NCBI RefSeq assembly: GCF_024205705.1
Contig: NZ_CP073115.1
Coordinates: 1 to 64,000, forward strand
Direction: 5' to 3'
Length of the DNA stretch: 64,000 bases
Source: Neisseria subflava
GTDB taxonomy: Bacteria > Pseudomonadota > Gammaproteobacteria > Burkholderiales > Neisseriaceae
The notes beneath the pieces are model-generated. The model was not told the DNA's origin and searched no databases. It saw nothing but the letters and a program-made list of their open reading frames with translations. Positions within the stretch are counted from its first letter, which is position 1; the number at the start of each line of letters is the position of its first letter. Shown here piece after piece: positions 10,550-19,656 of this stretch. The translations under genes and the position numbers were made by a program.

Positions 10550-10906
10550 ATGTTGGCCAGTTACTTTCCCGTCCTCGTATTCATCCTCGTCGGCCTTGCG
10601 GCCGGCGTGCTGTTTATTCTGCTCGGCACAATTTTAGGCCCGAAACGTCACTATGCCGAAAAAGACGCGGCTTACGAATGCGGTTTTGAAGCCTTTGAAA
10701 ACGCAAGGATGAAATTCGACGTGCGCTATTACCTCGTCGCCATCCTCTTCATCCTGTTTGATTTGGAGGTCGCGTTCATGTTGCCGTGGGCAGTCGTGTT
10801 CAAAGATTTGGGCGCATACGGCTTCTGGTCTATGCTGGTGTTTATCGTCGTTCTGACGGTAGGCTTTATTTACGAATGGAAAAAAGGTGCGCTGGAATGG
10901 GAATAG
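10550..10906 (+). CDS. nuoA: NADH-quinone oxidoreductase subunit A
   Basis: Small membrane subunit of respiratory complex I, 118 residues. I choose ATG 10550 (MLASYFPVLVFILVG) over a TTG in frame at 10523, because it gives the family length and an immediate first membrane helix. Three helices are visible (about residues 4-26, 62-82, 88-108), with the conserved loop AAYECGFEAFENARMKFDVRYY split between cytoplasmic loop and helix 2; the Cys in YECG is the residue that changes accessibility in the active/deactive transition of mitochondrial ND3. First gene of the nuo operon; its last codons overlap nuoB by 10 bases. Confidence 0.97.
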   Translation: MLASYFPVLVFILVGLAAGVLFILLGTILGPKRHYAEKDAAYECGFEAFENARMKFDVRYYLVAILFILFDLEVAFMLPWAVVFKDLGAYGFWSMLVFIVVLTVGFIYEWKKGALEWE

Positions 10907-11379
10907 AAGGCGTTTTGAAAAAAGGTTTCATCACCACCAGCGCGGATACGGTGTTGAACTATATGCGTACCGGTTCATTGTGGCCGGTTACTTTCGGCTT
11001 GGCCTGCTGCGCCGTGGAAATGATGCATGCAGGTATGGCGCGTTATGACCTTGACCGTTTCGGCATCATTTTCCGTCCGTCCCCACGTCAGGCCGACCTG
11101 ATGATTGTGGCAGGTACGCTGACCAACAAAATGGCGCCTGCCCTGCGCCGTGTATACGACCAGCTCGCCGAGCCGCGCTGGGTATTGTCTATGGGCTCGT
11201 GTGCCAACGGCGGCGGCTATTATCACTATTCTTATTCCGTTGTGCGCGGTGCCGACCGCGTCGTGCCGGTAGACGTTTATGTGCCGGGTTGTCCGCCGAC
11301 TGCGGAAGCCCTGATTTACGGCCTGATTCAGCTCCAACAAAAAATCAAGCGCACTTCCACCATCGCGCGTGACGAGTAA
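10897..11379 (+). CDS. nuoB: NADH-quinone oxidoreductase subunit B
   Basis: Carries the terminal [4Fe-4S] cluster N2 that passes electrons to quinone. ATG 10897 lies inside the end of nuoA (10-base overlap), implying translational coupling. 160 residues. N2 ligands are visible: the tandem Cys in GLACCAVEMMHAG, the Cys in MGSCANGGGYYHYSY and the Cys in VYVPGCPPTAEALIYG. Soluble, bound between NuoCD and the membrane arm. Intact, with normal codon use. Confidence 0.97.
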   Translation: MGIEGVLKKGFITTSADTVLNYMRTGSLWPVTFGLACCAVEMMHAGMARYDLDRFGIIFRPSPRQADLMIVAGTLTNKMAPALRRVYDQLAEPRWVLSMGSCANGGGYYHYSYSVVRGADRVVPVDVYVPGCPPTAEALIYGLIQLQQKIKRTSTIARDE

Positions 11380-11391
11380 GGAGAGGACGAT

Positions 11392-11985
11392 ATGGCAAGC
11401 ATTCAAAACTTATACGAGACCGTCGTCGGCGTGCTTGGCGATCAGGCAAGCAAAGTCATTTCCGCCTTGGGCGAGATTACCGTCGAGTGTCTGCCCGAGC
11501 ACTATATTTCAGTCATGACCGCACTGCGCGACCATGAAGAGCTGCATTTTGAGCTTCTGGTTGACTTGTGCGGTGTCGATTACAGCACTTACAAAAACGA
11601 AGTATGGCAGGGCAAACGCTTTGCCGTCGTCAGTCAGCTGCTTTCCGTTAAAAACAATCAACGCATCCGCGTACGCGTCTGGGTTTCAGACGACGACTTC
11701 CCCATAGTCGAATCCATAGTCGATATTTACAACAGCGCGGATTGGTACGAACGCGAAGCCTTCGATATGTACGGCATCATGTTCAACAACCATCCGGACT
11801 TGCGCCGCATCCTGACCGATTACGGTTTCGTCGGACATCCGTTCCGCAAAGACTTCCCGATTTCCGGCTATGTGGAAATGCGTTACGACGAAGAGCAAAA
11901 ACGCGTGATTTACCAACCTGTTACCATTGAGCCGCGCGAGATCACGCCGCGTATCGTCCGTGAGGAGAACTACGGTGGCCAATAA
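11392..11985 (+). CDS. nuoC: NADH-quinone oxidoreductase subunit C
   Basis: Peripheral-arm subunit (30-kDa family), 197 residues, separate from NuoD as in most beta-proteobacteria (fused in E. coli). AAGGAGAGG precedes ATG 11392. The family signature is in DWYEREAFDMYGIMFNNHPD and the following LRRILTDYGFVGHPFRKDFP. Its last 11 bases overlap the start of nuoD. Confidence 0.97.
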   Translation: MASIQNLYETVVGVLGDQASKVISALGEITVECLPEHYISVMTALRDHEELHFELLVDLCGVDYSTYKNEVWQGKRFAVVSQLLSVKNNQRIRVRVWVSDDDFPIVESIVDIYNSADWYEREAFDMYGIMFNNHPDLRRILTDYGFVGHPFRKDFPISGYVEMRYDEEQKRVIYQPVTIEPREITPRIVREENYGGQ

Positions 11986-13231
11986 ATTAAGAAACTACAC
12001 CATCAACTTCGGCCCGCAACACCCTGCGGCGCACGGCGTATTGCGTATGATTTTGGAGTTGGAGGGCGAAACCATCGTCCGTGCCGATCCGCACATCGGC
12101 CTCCTGCACCGCGGTACTGAAAAACTGGCTGAAACCAAAACCTATCTGCAAGCCCTGCCCTATATGGATCGCTTGGACTATGTTTCCATGATGGTCAACG
12201 AGCAGGCGTATTGTTTGGCAGTAGAAAAACTTGCCGGTATCGATGTGCCTATCCGCGCCCAATACATCCGCGTGATGTTTGCCGAAGTAACACGCATCCT
12301 CAATCACTTGATGGGCATCGGTTCGCACGCCTTTGATATCGGCGCGATGACTGCCATCCTTTACGCCTTCCGCGATCGCGAAGAGCTGATGGATTTGTAC
12401 GAAGCCGTTTCCGGTGCGCGTATGCACGCGGCCTACTTCCGTCCCGGCGGTGTTTACCGTGACCTACCCGACTTCATGCCTAAATACGAGAGCAGCAAAT
12501 TCCGCAACGCCAAAGTATTGAAGCAGCTCAACGAATCCCGCGAAGGCACCATGCTCGACTTTATCGACGCCTTCTGCGAACGTTTCCCTAAAAATATCGA
12601 CACACTCGAAACCCTCCTGACCGACAACCGTATTTGGAAACAGCGTACCGTCGGCATCGGTGTTGTCTCTCCCGAGCGCGCCATGCAAAAAGGCTTTACC
12701 GGCGTTATGTTGCGTGGTTCCGGCGTGGAATGGGACGTGCGTAAGACACAGCCTTACGAAGTGTACGACAAAATGGATTTCGACATCCCCGTCGGCGTCA
12801 ACGGCGACTGCTACGACCGTTACCTCTGCCGTATGGAAGAAATGCGTCAATCCGTACGCATCATCAAACAATGTTCCGAGTGGTTGCGTGTCAATCCGGG
12901 TCCGGTCATTACCACAAACCACAAATTCGCTCCGCCCAAACGTACCGAAATGAAAACAGGTATGGAAGACCTGATTCACCATTTCAAACTCTTTACCGAG
13001 GGTATGCACGTTCCCGAGGGTGAGACCTACACCGCTGTCGAACATCCGAAAGGCGAGTTCGGCGTTTACATCATTTCAGACGGCGCAAACAAACCCTACC
13101 GCCTGAAAATCCGCGCACCCGGCTTCGCCCACCTGCAAGGCATGGACGAAATGGCAAAAGGCCACATGCTGGCCGACGTCGTTGCCATCATTGGTACGCA
13201 GGACATCGTATTCGGGGAGGTTGACCGATAA
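11975..13231 (+). CDS. nuoD: NADH-quinone oxidoreductase subunit D
   Basis: 49-kDa subunit lining the quinone pocket, 418 residues. The start is GTG 11975, placed by TGAGGAG 5-8 bases upstream and by the family N-terminus MANKLRNYTINFGPQHPAAH; a longer open frame upstream belongs to the nuoC overlap. Quinone-site residues HPAAHG near the N-terminus and LMGIGSHAFDIGAM are present. The stop overlaps the nuoE ATG (TAATG). Confidence 0.97.
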   Translation: MANKLRNYTINFGPQHPAAHGVLRMILELEGETIVRADPHIGLLHRGTEKLAETKTYLQALPYMDRLDYVSMMVNEQAYCLAVEKLAGIDVPIRAQYIRVMFAEVTRILNHLMGIGSHAFDIGAMTAILYAFRDREELMDLYEAVSGARMHAAYFRPGGVYRDLPDFMPKYESSKFRNAKVLKQLNESREGTMLDFIDAFCERFPKNIDTLETLLTDNRIWKQRTVGIGVVSPERAMQKGFTGVMLRGSGVEWDVRKTQPYEVYDKMDFDIPVGVNGDCYDRYLCRMEEMRQSVRIIKQCSEWLRVNPGPVITTNHKFAPPKRTEMKTGMEDLIHHFKLFTEGMHVPEGETYTAVEHPKGEFGVYIISDGANKPYRLKIRAPGFAHLQGMDEMAKGHMLADVVAIIGTQDIVFGEVDR

Positions 13232-13704
13232 TGTTATCCGCAGAATCCTTAAAACAAATTGATATTGAGTTGGCAAAATATCCAGCCGACCAACGCCGAT
13301 CCGCCATTATGGGCGCATTGCGTATTGCACAAACCGAAAAAGGCTGGCTTGCTCCTGAGACCATTGCCTTTGTCGCAGACTATATCGGCATCTCGCCTGC
13401 ACAAGCCTACGAAGTCGCTACTTTCTACAATATGTACGACCTTGAGCCTGTCGGCAAATACAAACTGACCGTTTGTACCAACCTGCCCTGCGCCCTGCGC
13501 GGCGGTATGGCAACCGGCGAATACCTCAAACAAAAACTCGGTATCGGCTACGGCGAAACCACGCCCGACGGCAAATTTACCCTTGTCGAAGGCGAATGCA
13601 TGGGCGCATGTGGCGATGCTCCGGTCATGCTGGTCAACAACCACAGCATGTGCAGCTTTATGACCGAAGAAGCGATTGACAAGAAACTTGCCGAACTGAA
13701 ATAA
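13231..13704 (+). CDS. nuoE: NADH-quinone oxidoreductase subunit E
   Basis: 24-kDa thioredoxin-like subunit holding [2Fe-2S] cluster N1a, 157 residues. Cluster ligands appear as CTNLPC and CMGAC. Start is coupled to nuoD through TAATG. Followed by a DUS (13707-13718) in the 57-base gap before nuoF. Confidence 0.97.
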   Translation: MLSAESLKQIDIELAKYPADQRRSAIMGALRIAQTEKGWLAPETIAFVADYIGISPAQAYEVATFYNMYDLEPVGKYKLTVCTNLPCALRGGMATGEYLKQKLGIGYGETTPDGKFTLVEGECMGACGDAPVMLVNNHSMCSFMTEEAIDKKLAELK

Positions 13705-13761
13705 AAGGCCGTCTGAAAACAACGGCTGCAACCGATACGAAAACGAACAGGCACACCAAAA

Positions 13762-15063
13762 ATGGCTATTTACCAATCAGGCGTGATTTTTGACCAAGTG
13801 GATACCGCCAATCCCGATTGCTGGACATTGGACGAATACGTCAAACGTGGCGGTTATACCGCCCTGCGTAAAATCCTGTCCGAAAACATCTCGCAAACCG
13901 ATGTGATTGACGAAGTCAAAACCTCCGGCTTGCGCGGTCGTGGCGGTGCGGGCTTTCCGACCGGTTTGAAATGGAGCTTTATGCCCCGTTCCTTCCCGGG
14001 CGAAAAATATGTAGTTTGCAATACCGACGAAGGCGAGCCCGGTACATTTAAAGACCGCGACATTATCATGTTCAATCCTCATGCCCTGATTGAAGGCATG
14101 ATTATTGCCGGTTACGCCATGGGTGCGAAAGCCGGCTACAACTATATCCACGGTGAAATTTTCGAAGGCTACCAACGTTTTGAAGCTGCTTTGGAGCAGA
14201 CGCGTGCCGCAGGCTTTTTGGGTAAAAATATTTTGGGTTCGGATTTTGAATTTGAACTCTTCGCCCACCACGGCTACGGCGCATATATTTGCGGCGAAGA
14301 AACCGCATTGCTCGAATCGTTGGAAGGCAAAAAAGGCCAGCCGCGCTTTAAGCCGCCATTCCCTGCTTCGTTCGGTCTGTACGGCAAACCGACTACCATC
14401 AACAATACCGAAACGTTCTCCTCCGTCCCCTTCATTATCCGTGACGGCGGACAGGCATTTGCCGATAAAGGCATTCCGAATGCAGGCGGTACTAAATTGT
14501 TCTGTATTTCCGGTCATGTCGAGCGTCCGGGCAACTATGAAGTGCCGTTGGGTACGCCGTTTGCCGAAGTCTTGAAAATGGCGGGCGGTATGCGCGGCGG
14601 TAAAAAACTCAAAGCCGTCATTCCCGGCGGTTCGTCTGCGCCAGTTTTGCCTGCCGATATTATGATGCAGACCAATATGGACTATGACTCGATTTCCAAA
14701 GCGGGCTCGATGTTGGGTTCCGGCGCGATTATCGTCATGGACGAAGACGTGTGCATGGTGAAAGCCCTTGAACGCCTGAGCTACTTCTACTACGACGAGT
14801 CTTGCGGCCAATGTACCCCCTGCCGCGAAGGTACGGGCTGGCTTTACCGCATCGTCCACCGCATCGTGGAAGGCAAAGGTAAAATGGAAGATTTGGATTT
14901 GCTGGATTCTGTCGGCAACCAAATGGCAGGCCGCACCATCTGCGCCCTCGCCGATGCCGCCGTCTTCCCTGTCCGCAGCTTTACCAAGCATTTCCGTGAT
15001 GAGTTTGTGCATTACATCGAACACGGCGGGCCGATGAAAGAGCATAAGTGGGGAGGGTGGTAA
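13762..15063 (+). CDS. nuoF: NADH-quinone oxidoreductase subunit F
   Basis: 51-kDa subunit that binds NADH and FMN and holds [4Fe-4S] cluster N3, 433 residues. The nucleotide-binding loop GLRGRGGAGFPTGLKW, the FMN-region CNTDEGEPGTFKDRD and the cluster motif SCGQCTPCREG (with the later Cys in TICALAD) are intact. The stop TAA overlaps the ATG of an inserted non-nuo gene, so transcription continues into it. Confidence 0.97.
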   Translation: MAIYQSGVIFDQVDTANPDCWTLDEYVKRGGYTALRKILSENISQTDVIDEVKTSGLRGRGGAGFPTGLKWSFMPRSFPGEKYVVCNTDEGEPGTFKDRDIIMFNPHALIEGMIIAGYAMGAKAGYNYIHGEIFEGYQRFEAALEQTRAAGFLGKNILGSDFEFELFAHHGYGAYICGEETALLESLEGKKGQPRFKPPFPASFGLYGKPTTINNTETFSSVPFIIRDGGQAFADKGIPNAGGTKLFCISGHVERPGNYEVPLGTPFAEVLKMAGGMRGGKKLKAVIPGGSSAPVLPADIMMQTNMDYDSISKAGSMLGSGAIIVMDEDVCMVKALERLSYFYYDESCGQCTPCREGTGWLYRIVHRIVEGKGKMEDLDLLDSVGNQMAGRTICALADAAVFPVRSFTKHFRDEFVHYIEHGGPMKEHKWGGW

Positions 15064-15500
15064 TGGTGGAAGCTAAAATTTTTATTCTATACGGTGCAGC
15101 CAACAAAGGTAAGAGCACGACACTCAATACGTTTTTTAATCAGATTTGTTGGAAATTTTCTAAATTTCTAGTCTTTTTTGAAAGACATGGAAACGGCTTA
15201 GATTTTGTTGCAGTATTTGATCATGAAGGTCAGAGGATTGGTTTTTATTCATCTGGTGATAATGAATACGAGGTTAGGAGAAATTTATACAAACTTTATT
15301 CGCATAATTGTGATTTTATTTTTGGCACGTCAAGGACACGGGGTGGTAGTTGCGATGCAGTAGGATGTTATGCAGAGTTATTGCATGGCGATGTAAATAT
15401 AATTAATTGGTGTGAAAAGTTTGAGCCTACAGATGAAGACAATGAGCGTGCTGTTAAAGAGTTATTTAAGTCATTTAAAAATATAATAAATGAGTTATAG
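15063..15500 (+). CDS. P-loop protein of unknown function inserted in the nuo operon
   Basis: 145 residues from ATG 15063, which overlaps the nuoF stop (TAATG); an in-frame start at 15048 would lie within nuoF. The N-terminus MVEAKIFILYGAANKGKST holds a Walker A-type loop (GAANKGKST, residues 11-19), so it probably binds ATP or GTP. No clear Walker B; a Cys/Gly-rich stretch GTSRTRGGSCDAVGCY follows at about residues 92-107, and the C-terminus is Lys/Glu-rich. I do not recognise a named family. Base composition is far lower in GC than the flanking nuo genes, and codon use (many AAA, ATT, TTA) differs, which points to recent acquisition. It is followed by a NIME-type repeat before nuoG. Not a complex I subunit by any visible feature. 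Confidence 0.8.
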   Translation: MVEAKIFILYGAANKGKSTTLNTFFNQICWKFSKFLVFFERHGNGLDFVAVFDHEGQRIGFYSSGDNEYEVRRNLYKLYSHNCDFIFGTSRTRGGSCDAVGCYAELLHGDVNIINWCEKFEPTDEDNERAVKELFKSFKNIINEL

Positions 15501-15550
15501 TTTTAGTTGGTTTTATATTGGTTAAAAGCAAAATGCTAAAAATTTAACTT

Positions 15551-15664
15551 TGCCGTCATTCCCGCGTAGGCGGGAATCCATAGTGGAATTTACAGAACCC
15601 GATATTTGAAAAGCAGTTGCCGAAATTCAAAAAATGGATTCTCGCCTGTGCGGGAATGACGGCA
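15551..15664. repeat. NIME-type element: two dRS3 repeats in inverted orientation
   Basis: dRS3 copies ATTCCCGCGTAGGCGGGAAT at 15558-15577 and ATTCTCGCCTGTGCGGGAAT at 15638-15657 are each near-palindromic, and the 30-base ends 15551-15580 and 15635-15664 are inverted repeats of each other. About 54 bases of spacer lie between. dRS3 repeats are known sites for filamentous prophage integration and recombination in Neisseria. Confidence 0.85.
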
Positions 15665-15789
15665 AGGTGGCAGTAAACGTTTTAAACAGTATTGATTGTC
15701 AATGAAACTCAAAAGGCCGTCTGAAGCCCATTTTTCAGACGATCTCCATAAAGAATTATTTATTAAATACCCGTAACTAGGAACGAACC

Positions 15790-18051
15790 ATGTTACAAAT
15801 CGAAATCGACGGCAAACAGGTATCTGTGGAGCAGGGCGCGACGGTGATTGAAGCCGCGCACAAGCTCGGTACTTATATCCCGCATTTCTGTTACCACAAA
15901 AAACTTTCCATCGCCGCCAACTGCCGTATGTGTTTGGTGGATGTGGAAAAAGCCCCCAAACCCCTGCCCGCCTGTGCCACGCCGGTTACAGACGGCATGA
16001 TTGTGCGTACGCATTCGGCAAAAGCCCGAGAGGCGCAAGAAGGCGTGATGGAGTTCCTGCTCATCAACCATCCGCTTGATTGTCCGACCTGCGACCAAGG
16101 CGGCGAATGCCAGTTGCAGGATTTGGCGATGGGCTACGGTAAAACCACCAGCCGTTATACCGAAGAAAAACGTTCCGTCGTCGGCAAGGACATGGGGCCT
16201 TTGGTTTCCGCCGAGGAAATGAGCCGTTGTATCCACTGTACCCGTTGCGTGCGATTCACTGAAGAAATCGCCGGCGTGCAAGAAATCGCTATGGCCAACC
16301 GCGGCGAACATTCCGAGATCATGCCTTTTATCGGCAAAGCAGTGGAAACCGAATTGTCAGGCAACGTCATCGATTTGTGCCCCGTCGGTGCATTGACCAG
16401 CAAACCGTTCCGCTTCAATGCGCGTACTTGGGAATTGAACCGCCGCAAATCCGTTTCCGCCCATGACGCTTTGGGCAGCAACCTGATTGTACAAACCAAA
16501 GACCATACCGTCCGCCGCGTGCTGCCGTTGGAAAACGAAGCGATTAACGAATGTTGGCTGTCCGACCGCGACCGTTTTGCCTATGAAGGTCTGTATCACG
16601 AAAGCCGTCTGAAAAACCCGAAAATCAAACAGGGCGGCGAGTGGATGGACGTGGATTGGAAAACCGCGTTGGAATATGTCCGCAGCGCGATTGAATGTAT
16701 CGCCAAAGACGGCAACCAAAACCAAGTCGGCGTTTGGGCCAATCCGATGAATACGGTTGAAGAGCTGTATCTGGCCAAAAAACTTGCCGACGGCTTGGGT
16801 GTTAAAAACTTTGCAACCCGTTTGCGCCAACAAGACAAACGTCTTTCAGACGGCCTTAAAAGTGCGCAATGGTTGGGACAAAGTATCGAATCTTTGGCTG
16901 ACAACGATGCCGTATTGGTAGTCGGCGCGAACTTGCGCAAAGAACAGCCGCTCCTGACCGCCCGCCTGCGCCGCGCCGCCAAAGACCGTATGGCCTTGAG
17001 CGTATTGGCCAGTAGTAAAGAAGAATTGTTTATGCCGCTTCTCTCTCAGGAAGCCGCACATCCCGACGAGTGGGCAGGCCGTCTGAAAAACCTGTCTGCC
17101 AATGCGGAACACGCCGTTACCGCCAGCCTGAAAAACGCTGAAAAAGCAGCGGTGATTTTGGGTGCGGAAATGCAAAATCATCCTGATTACGCCGCCATTT
17201 ATGCCGCCGCACAAGAGCTGGCAGACGCGACCGGCGCAGTGCTGGGCATTTTGCCGCAAGCCGCCAACAGCGTTGGTGCAGATGTCTTGGGCGTGAACTC
17301 CGGCGAGAGCGTTGCCGAAATGGCAAACGCGCCGAAACAGGCAGTTTTGTTGCTCAACGTCGAGCCTGAAATCGATACGGTTGACGGTGCAAAAGCCGTG
17401 GCCGCGTTGAAACAGGCGAAAAGCGTGATGGCGTTTACGCCGTTTGTTAGCGAAACGCTGCTGGATGTGTGCGACGTATTGTTGCCGATTGCGCCGTTTA
17501 CCGAAACATCAGGCAGCTTCATCAATATGGAAGGCCGTCTGCAATCTTTCCACGGTGTCGTTCAAGGTTTCGGCGATTCGCGTCCGTTGTGGAAAGTGTT
17601 GCGCGTATTGGGCAACCTGTTTGACCTGAAAGGTTTTGAATACCACGATACCGCTGCGATTCTGAAAGATGCGCTGGATGCGGAAAGCCTGCCGTCTAAA
17701 CTGGACAACCGCAGTACATGGACAGGGGAGGGCGTTCAGACGGCCTCAGACCGTCTCGTCCGTGTCGGCGGCGTCGGTATTTATCACACTGATTCTATCG
17801 TGCGCCGTTCCGCACCGTTGCAAGAAACCAGCCATGCCGCCGTGCCTGCCGCGCGTGTAAATCCAAACACTTTGGCACGCTTGGGCCTGCAAGACGGACA
17901 AACCGCTGTCGCCAAACAAAACGGCGCAAGTGTATCGGTTGCCGTCAAAGCTGATGCCGGTTTGCCTGAAAACGTGGTGCATCTGCCGCTGCATACCGAA
18001 AATGCCGCGCTGGGTGCGTTGATGGACACTATTGAACTGGCGGGAGCTTGA
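15790..18051 (+). CDS. nuoG: NADH-quinone oxidoreductase subunit G
   Basis: Largest peripheral subunit, 753 residues, with the N-terminal ferredoxin-like chain. Ligands for [2Fe-2S] N1b (CYHKKLSIAANCRMC...C), the His-Cys cluster N5 (HPLDCPTCDQGGEC), cluster N4 (CIHCTRC ... CPVGAL) are all visible within residues 30-200. The molybdopterin-oxidoreductase-like C-terminal domain is retained, with weak sequence constraint. Several uptake cores lie in coding sequence (for example SDGLK at 16848-16862 and AGRLK at 17080-17094). Stop TGA at 18049-18051 precedes nuoH by 2 bases. A DUS pair with one degenerate arm (15714-15741) lies upstream. Confidence 0.97.
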   Translation: MLQIEIDGKQVSVEQGATVIEAAHKLGTYIPHFCYHKKLSIAANCRMCLVDVEKAPKPLPACATPVTDGMIVRTHSAKAREAQEGVMEFLLINHPLDCPTCDQGGECQLQDLAMGYGKTTSRYTEEKRSVVGKDMGPLVSAEEMSRCIHCTRCVRFTEEIAGVQEIAMANRGEHSEIMPFIGKAVETELSGNVIDLCPVGALTSKPFRFNARTWELNRRKSVSAHDALGSNLIVQTKDHTVRRVLPLENEAINECWLSDRDRFAYEGLYHESRLKNPKIKQGGEWMDVDWKTALEYVRSAIECIAKDGNQNQVGVWANPMNTVEELYLAKKLADGLGVKNFATRLRQQDKRLSDGLKSAQWLGQSIESLADNDAVLVVGANLRKEQPLLTARLRRAAKDRMALSVLASSKEELFMPLLSQEAAHPDEWAGRLKNLSANAEHAVTASLKNAEKAAVILGAEMQNHPDYAAIYAAAQELADATGAVLGILPQAANSVGADVLGVNSGESVAEMANAPKQAVLLLNVEPEIDTVDGAKAVAALKQAKSVMAFTPFVSETLLDVCDVLLPIAPFTETSGSFINMEGRLQSFHGVVQGFGDSRPLWKVLRVLGNLFDLKGFEYHDTAAILKDALDAESLPSKLDNRSTWTGEGVQTASDRLVRVGGVGIYHTDSIVRRSAPLQETSHAAVPAARVNPNTLARLGLQDGQTAVAKQNGASVSVAVKADAGLPENVVHLPLHTENAALGALMDTIELAGA

Positions 18052-18053
18052 TC

Positions 18054-19130
18054 ATGCAAGAATGGTTCCAAAACCTCTTTGCCGCAACGCTCGGTCTGGG
18101 CGATTTGGGTATCACCGTAGGCTTGGTGGTATCCGTCATCGTCAAAATCGTGATTATCCTGATTCCGCTGATTCTGACCGTTGCCTACCTGACATATTTC
18201 GAACGTAAAGTCATCGGCTTTATGCAGCTTCGCGTCGGCCCGAACGTGACCGGCCCGTGGGGTCTGATTCAGCCGTTTGCCGACGTGTTCAAACTCTTGT
18301 TTAAAGAGGTAACCCGTCCGAAGCTGTCAAACAAAGCCCTGTTCTATATCGGCCCGATTATGTCGCTCGCCCCGTCTTTTGCAGCATGGGCAGTGATTCC
18401 GTTCAACGAAGAATGGGTGCTGACCAACATCAATATCGGCCTTTTGTACATCCTGATGATTACCTCGCTGTCGGTTTACGGCGTGATCATCGCGGGCTGG
18501 GCTTCCAACTCCAAATATTCGTTCTTGGGCGCAATGCGTGCTTCCGCACAAAGCATTTCCTACGAGATTGCCATGAGTGCCGCGCTGGTGTGCGTCGTGA
18601 TGGTGTCGGGCAGCATGAACTTCTCCGACATCGTTGCCGCGCAAGCCAAAGGTATTGCCGGCGGTTCGGTATTCTCTTGGAACTGGCTGCCGCTCTTCCC
18701 AATCTTCATCGTCTATCTGATTTCCGCCGTTGCCGAAACCAACCGCGCGCCGTTTGACGTGGCAGAGGGTGAGTCTGAAATCGTTGCCGGTCACCACGTT
18801 GAATATTCCGGCTTCGCATTCGCACTGTTCTTCCTCGCCGAATACATTTTCATGATTCTGATTGCCGCGCTGACATCGCTGATGTTCCTCGGTGGCTGGT
18901 TGTCTCCGTTCCCGCAAAGCTGGGGCATTATCGGTACGCCTTCCGCATTCTGGATGTTCGTGAAAATGGCGGCGGTACTGTACTGGTATCTGTGGATCCG
19001 TGCAACCTTCCCACGCTACCGTTACGACCAAATCATGCGTTTGGGCTGGAAAGTGCTGATTCCGATCGGCTTCGCCTACATCGTGATTTTAGGTGTGTGG
19101 ATGATTTCGCCGCTGAATTTGTGGAAATAG
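18054..19130 (+). CDS. nuoH: NADH-quinone oxidoreductase subunit H
   Basis: Membrane subunit that joins peripheral arm and proton channels and contributes to the quinone chamber, 358 residues. ATG 18054 (MQEWFQNLFAATLG) follows GGGAG and the nuoG stop. Conserved loops YFERKVIGFMQLRVGPN and ETNRAPFDVAEGESEIVAG (acidic funnel) are present, with about eight helices. Followed by a DUS-bearing gap and an inserted GFA gene. Confidence 0.97.
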   Translation: MQEWFQNLFAATLGLGDLGITVGLVVSVIVKIVIILIPLILTVAYLTYFERKVIGFMQLRVGPNVTGPWGLIQPFADVFKLLFKEVTRPKLSNKALFYIGPIMSLAPSFAAWAVIPFNEEWVLTNINIGLLYILMITSLSVYGVIIAGWASNSKYSFLGAMRASAQSISYEIAMSAALVCVVMVSGSMNFSDIVAAQAKGIAGGSVFSWNWLPLFPIFIVYLISAVAETNRAPFDVAEGESEIVAGHHVEYSGFAFALFFLAEYIFMILIAALTSLMFLGGWLSPFPQSWGIIGTPSAFWMFVKMAAVLYWYLWIRATFPRYRYDQIMRLGWKVLIPIGFAYIVILGVWMISPLNLWK

Positions 19131-19205
19131 GGCAGGGAGGCCGTCTGAAAGTTTTCAGGTAGCCTGAACCCCAAATTTTTAACCGTTTCAAACCGAGAGA
19201 AACTG

Positions 19206-19601
19206 ATGAAAGCTCAATGCCTGTGCGGCGCAGTATCACTGGAAACCGCCGAAAACCGCGAACTCCACGCCTGCCATTGCGGGAAATGCCGCACATGGGG
19301 CAGCGGCGCGTCTTTTACTTTGGCCGCCCGGTCGCCCGAAATCACAGGCAGCGAGCACATCGCGCATTATCAGTCGTCCGAATGGGCGCAACGCTGTTTT
19401 TGCAAACACTGCGGCACACACCTGTTTGTGCAGGTTGGCAACGATTATTACATCAACGCCGGGCTGTTTGCCGACAACGCGGGCTTTGAAACTACCTCAC
19501 AAATCTTTATTGATTGCAAAGCTCCGTATTATGACTTGGCCAACGATACCCCGAAGCTGACCGAAGCCGAGTTTTTAGAAATGGTGGGCGCGGCAGGTTA
19601 A
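19206..19601 (+). CDS. GFA-family zinc-binding protein inserted in the nuo operon
   Basis: 131 residues from ATG 19206 after GAGAGAAACTG. The Cys pattern of the GFA/CENP-V fold is complete: CLCG near residue 5, CHCGKC at about 23-28 and CFCKHCG at about 70-76, giving two zinc sites. The family includes a glutathione-dependent formaldehyde-activating enzyme, but most members have no proven activity, and no glutathione or formaldehyde pathway gene is nearby. It sits in the same direction between nuoH and nuoI, so it is probably co-transcribed. GC content matches the host, suggesting long residence. DUS copies border it on both sides (about 19138 and 19612-19624). Confidence 0.85.
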
Positions 19602-19656
19602 AAAAACCGCTTTCAGACGGCCTGTAAACAGAACAATCCGAAAAGAGCATCCGAAA

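Noticed and set aside
13777..15045. A 422-codon open frame antisense to nuoF
   Set aside because: nuoF is unambiguous. The antisense frame exists because of third-position bias; similar shadows lie opposite nuoD, nuoL, thiC and waaA.
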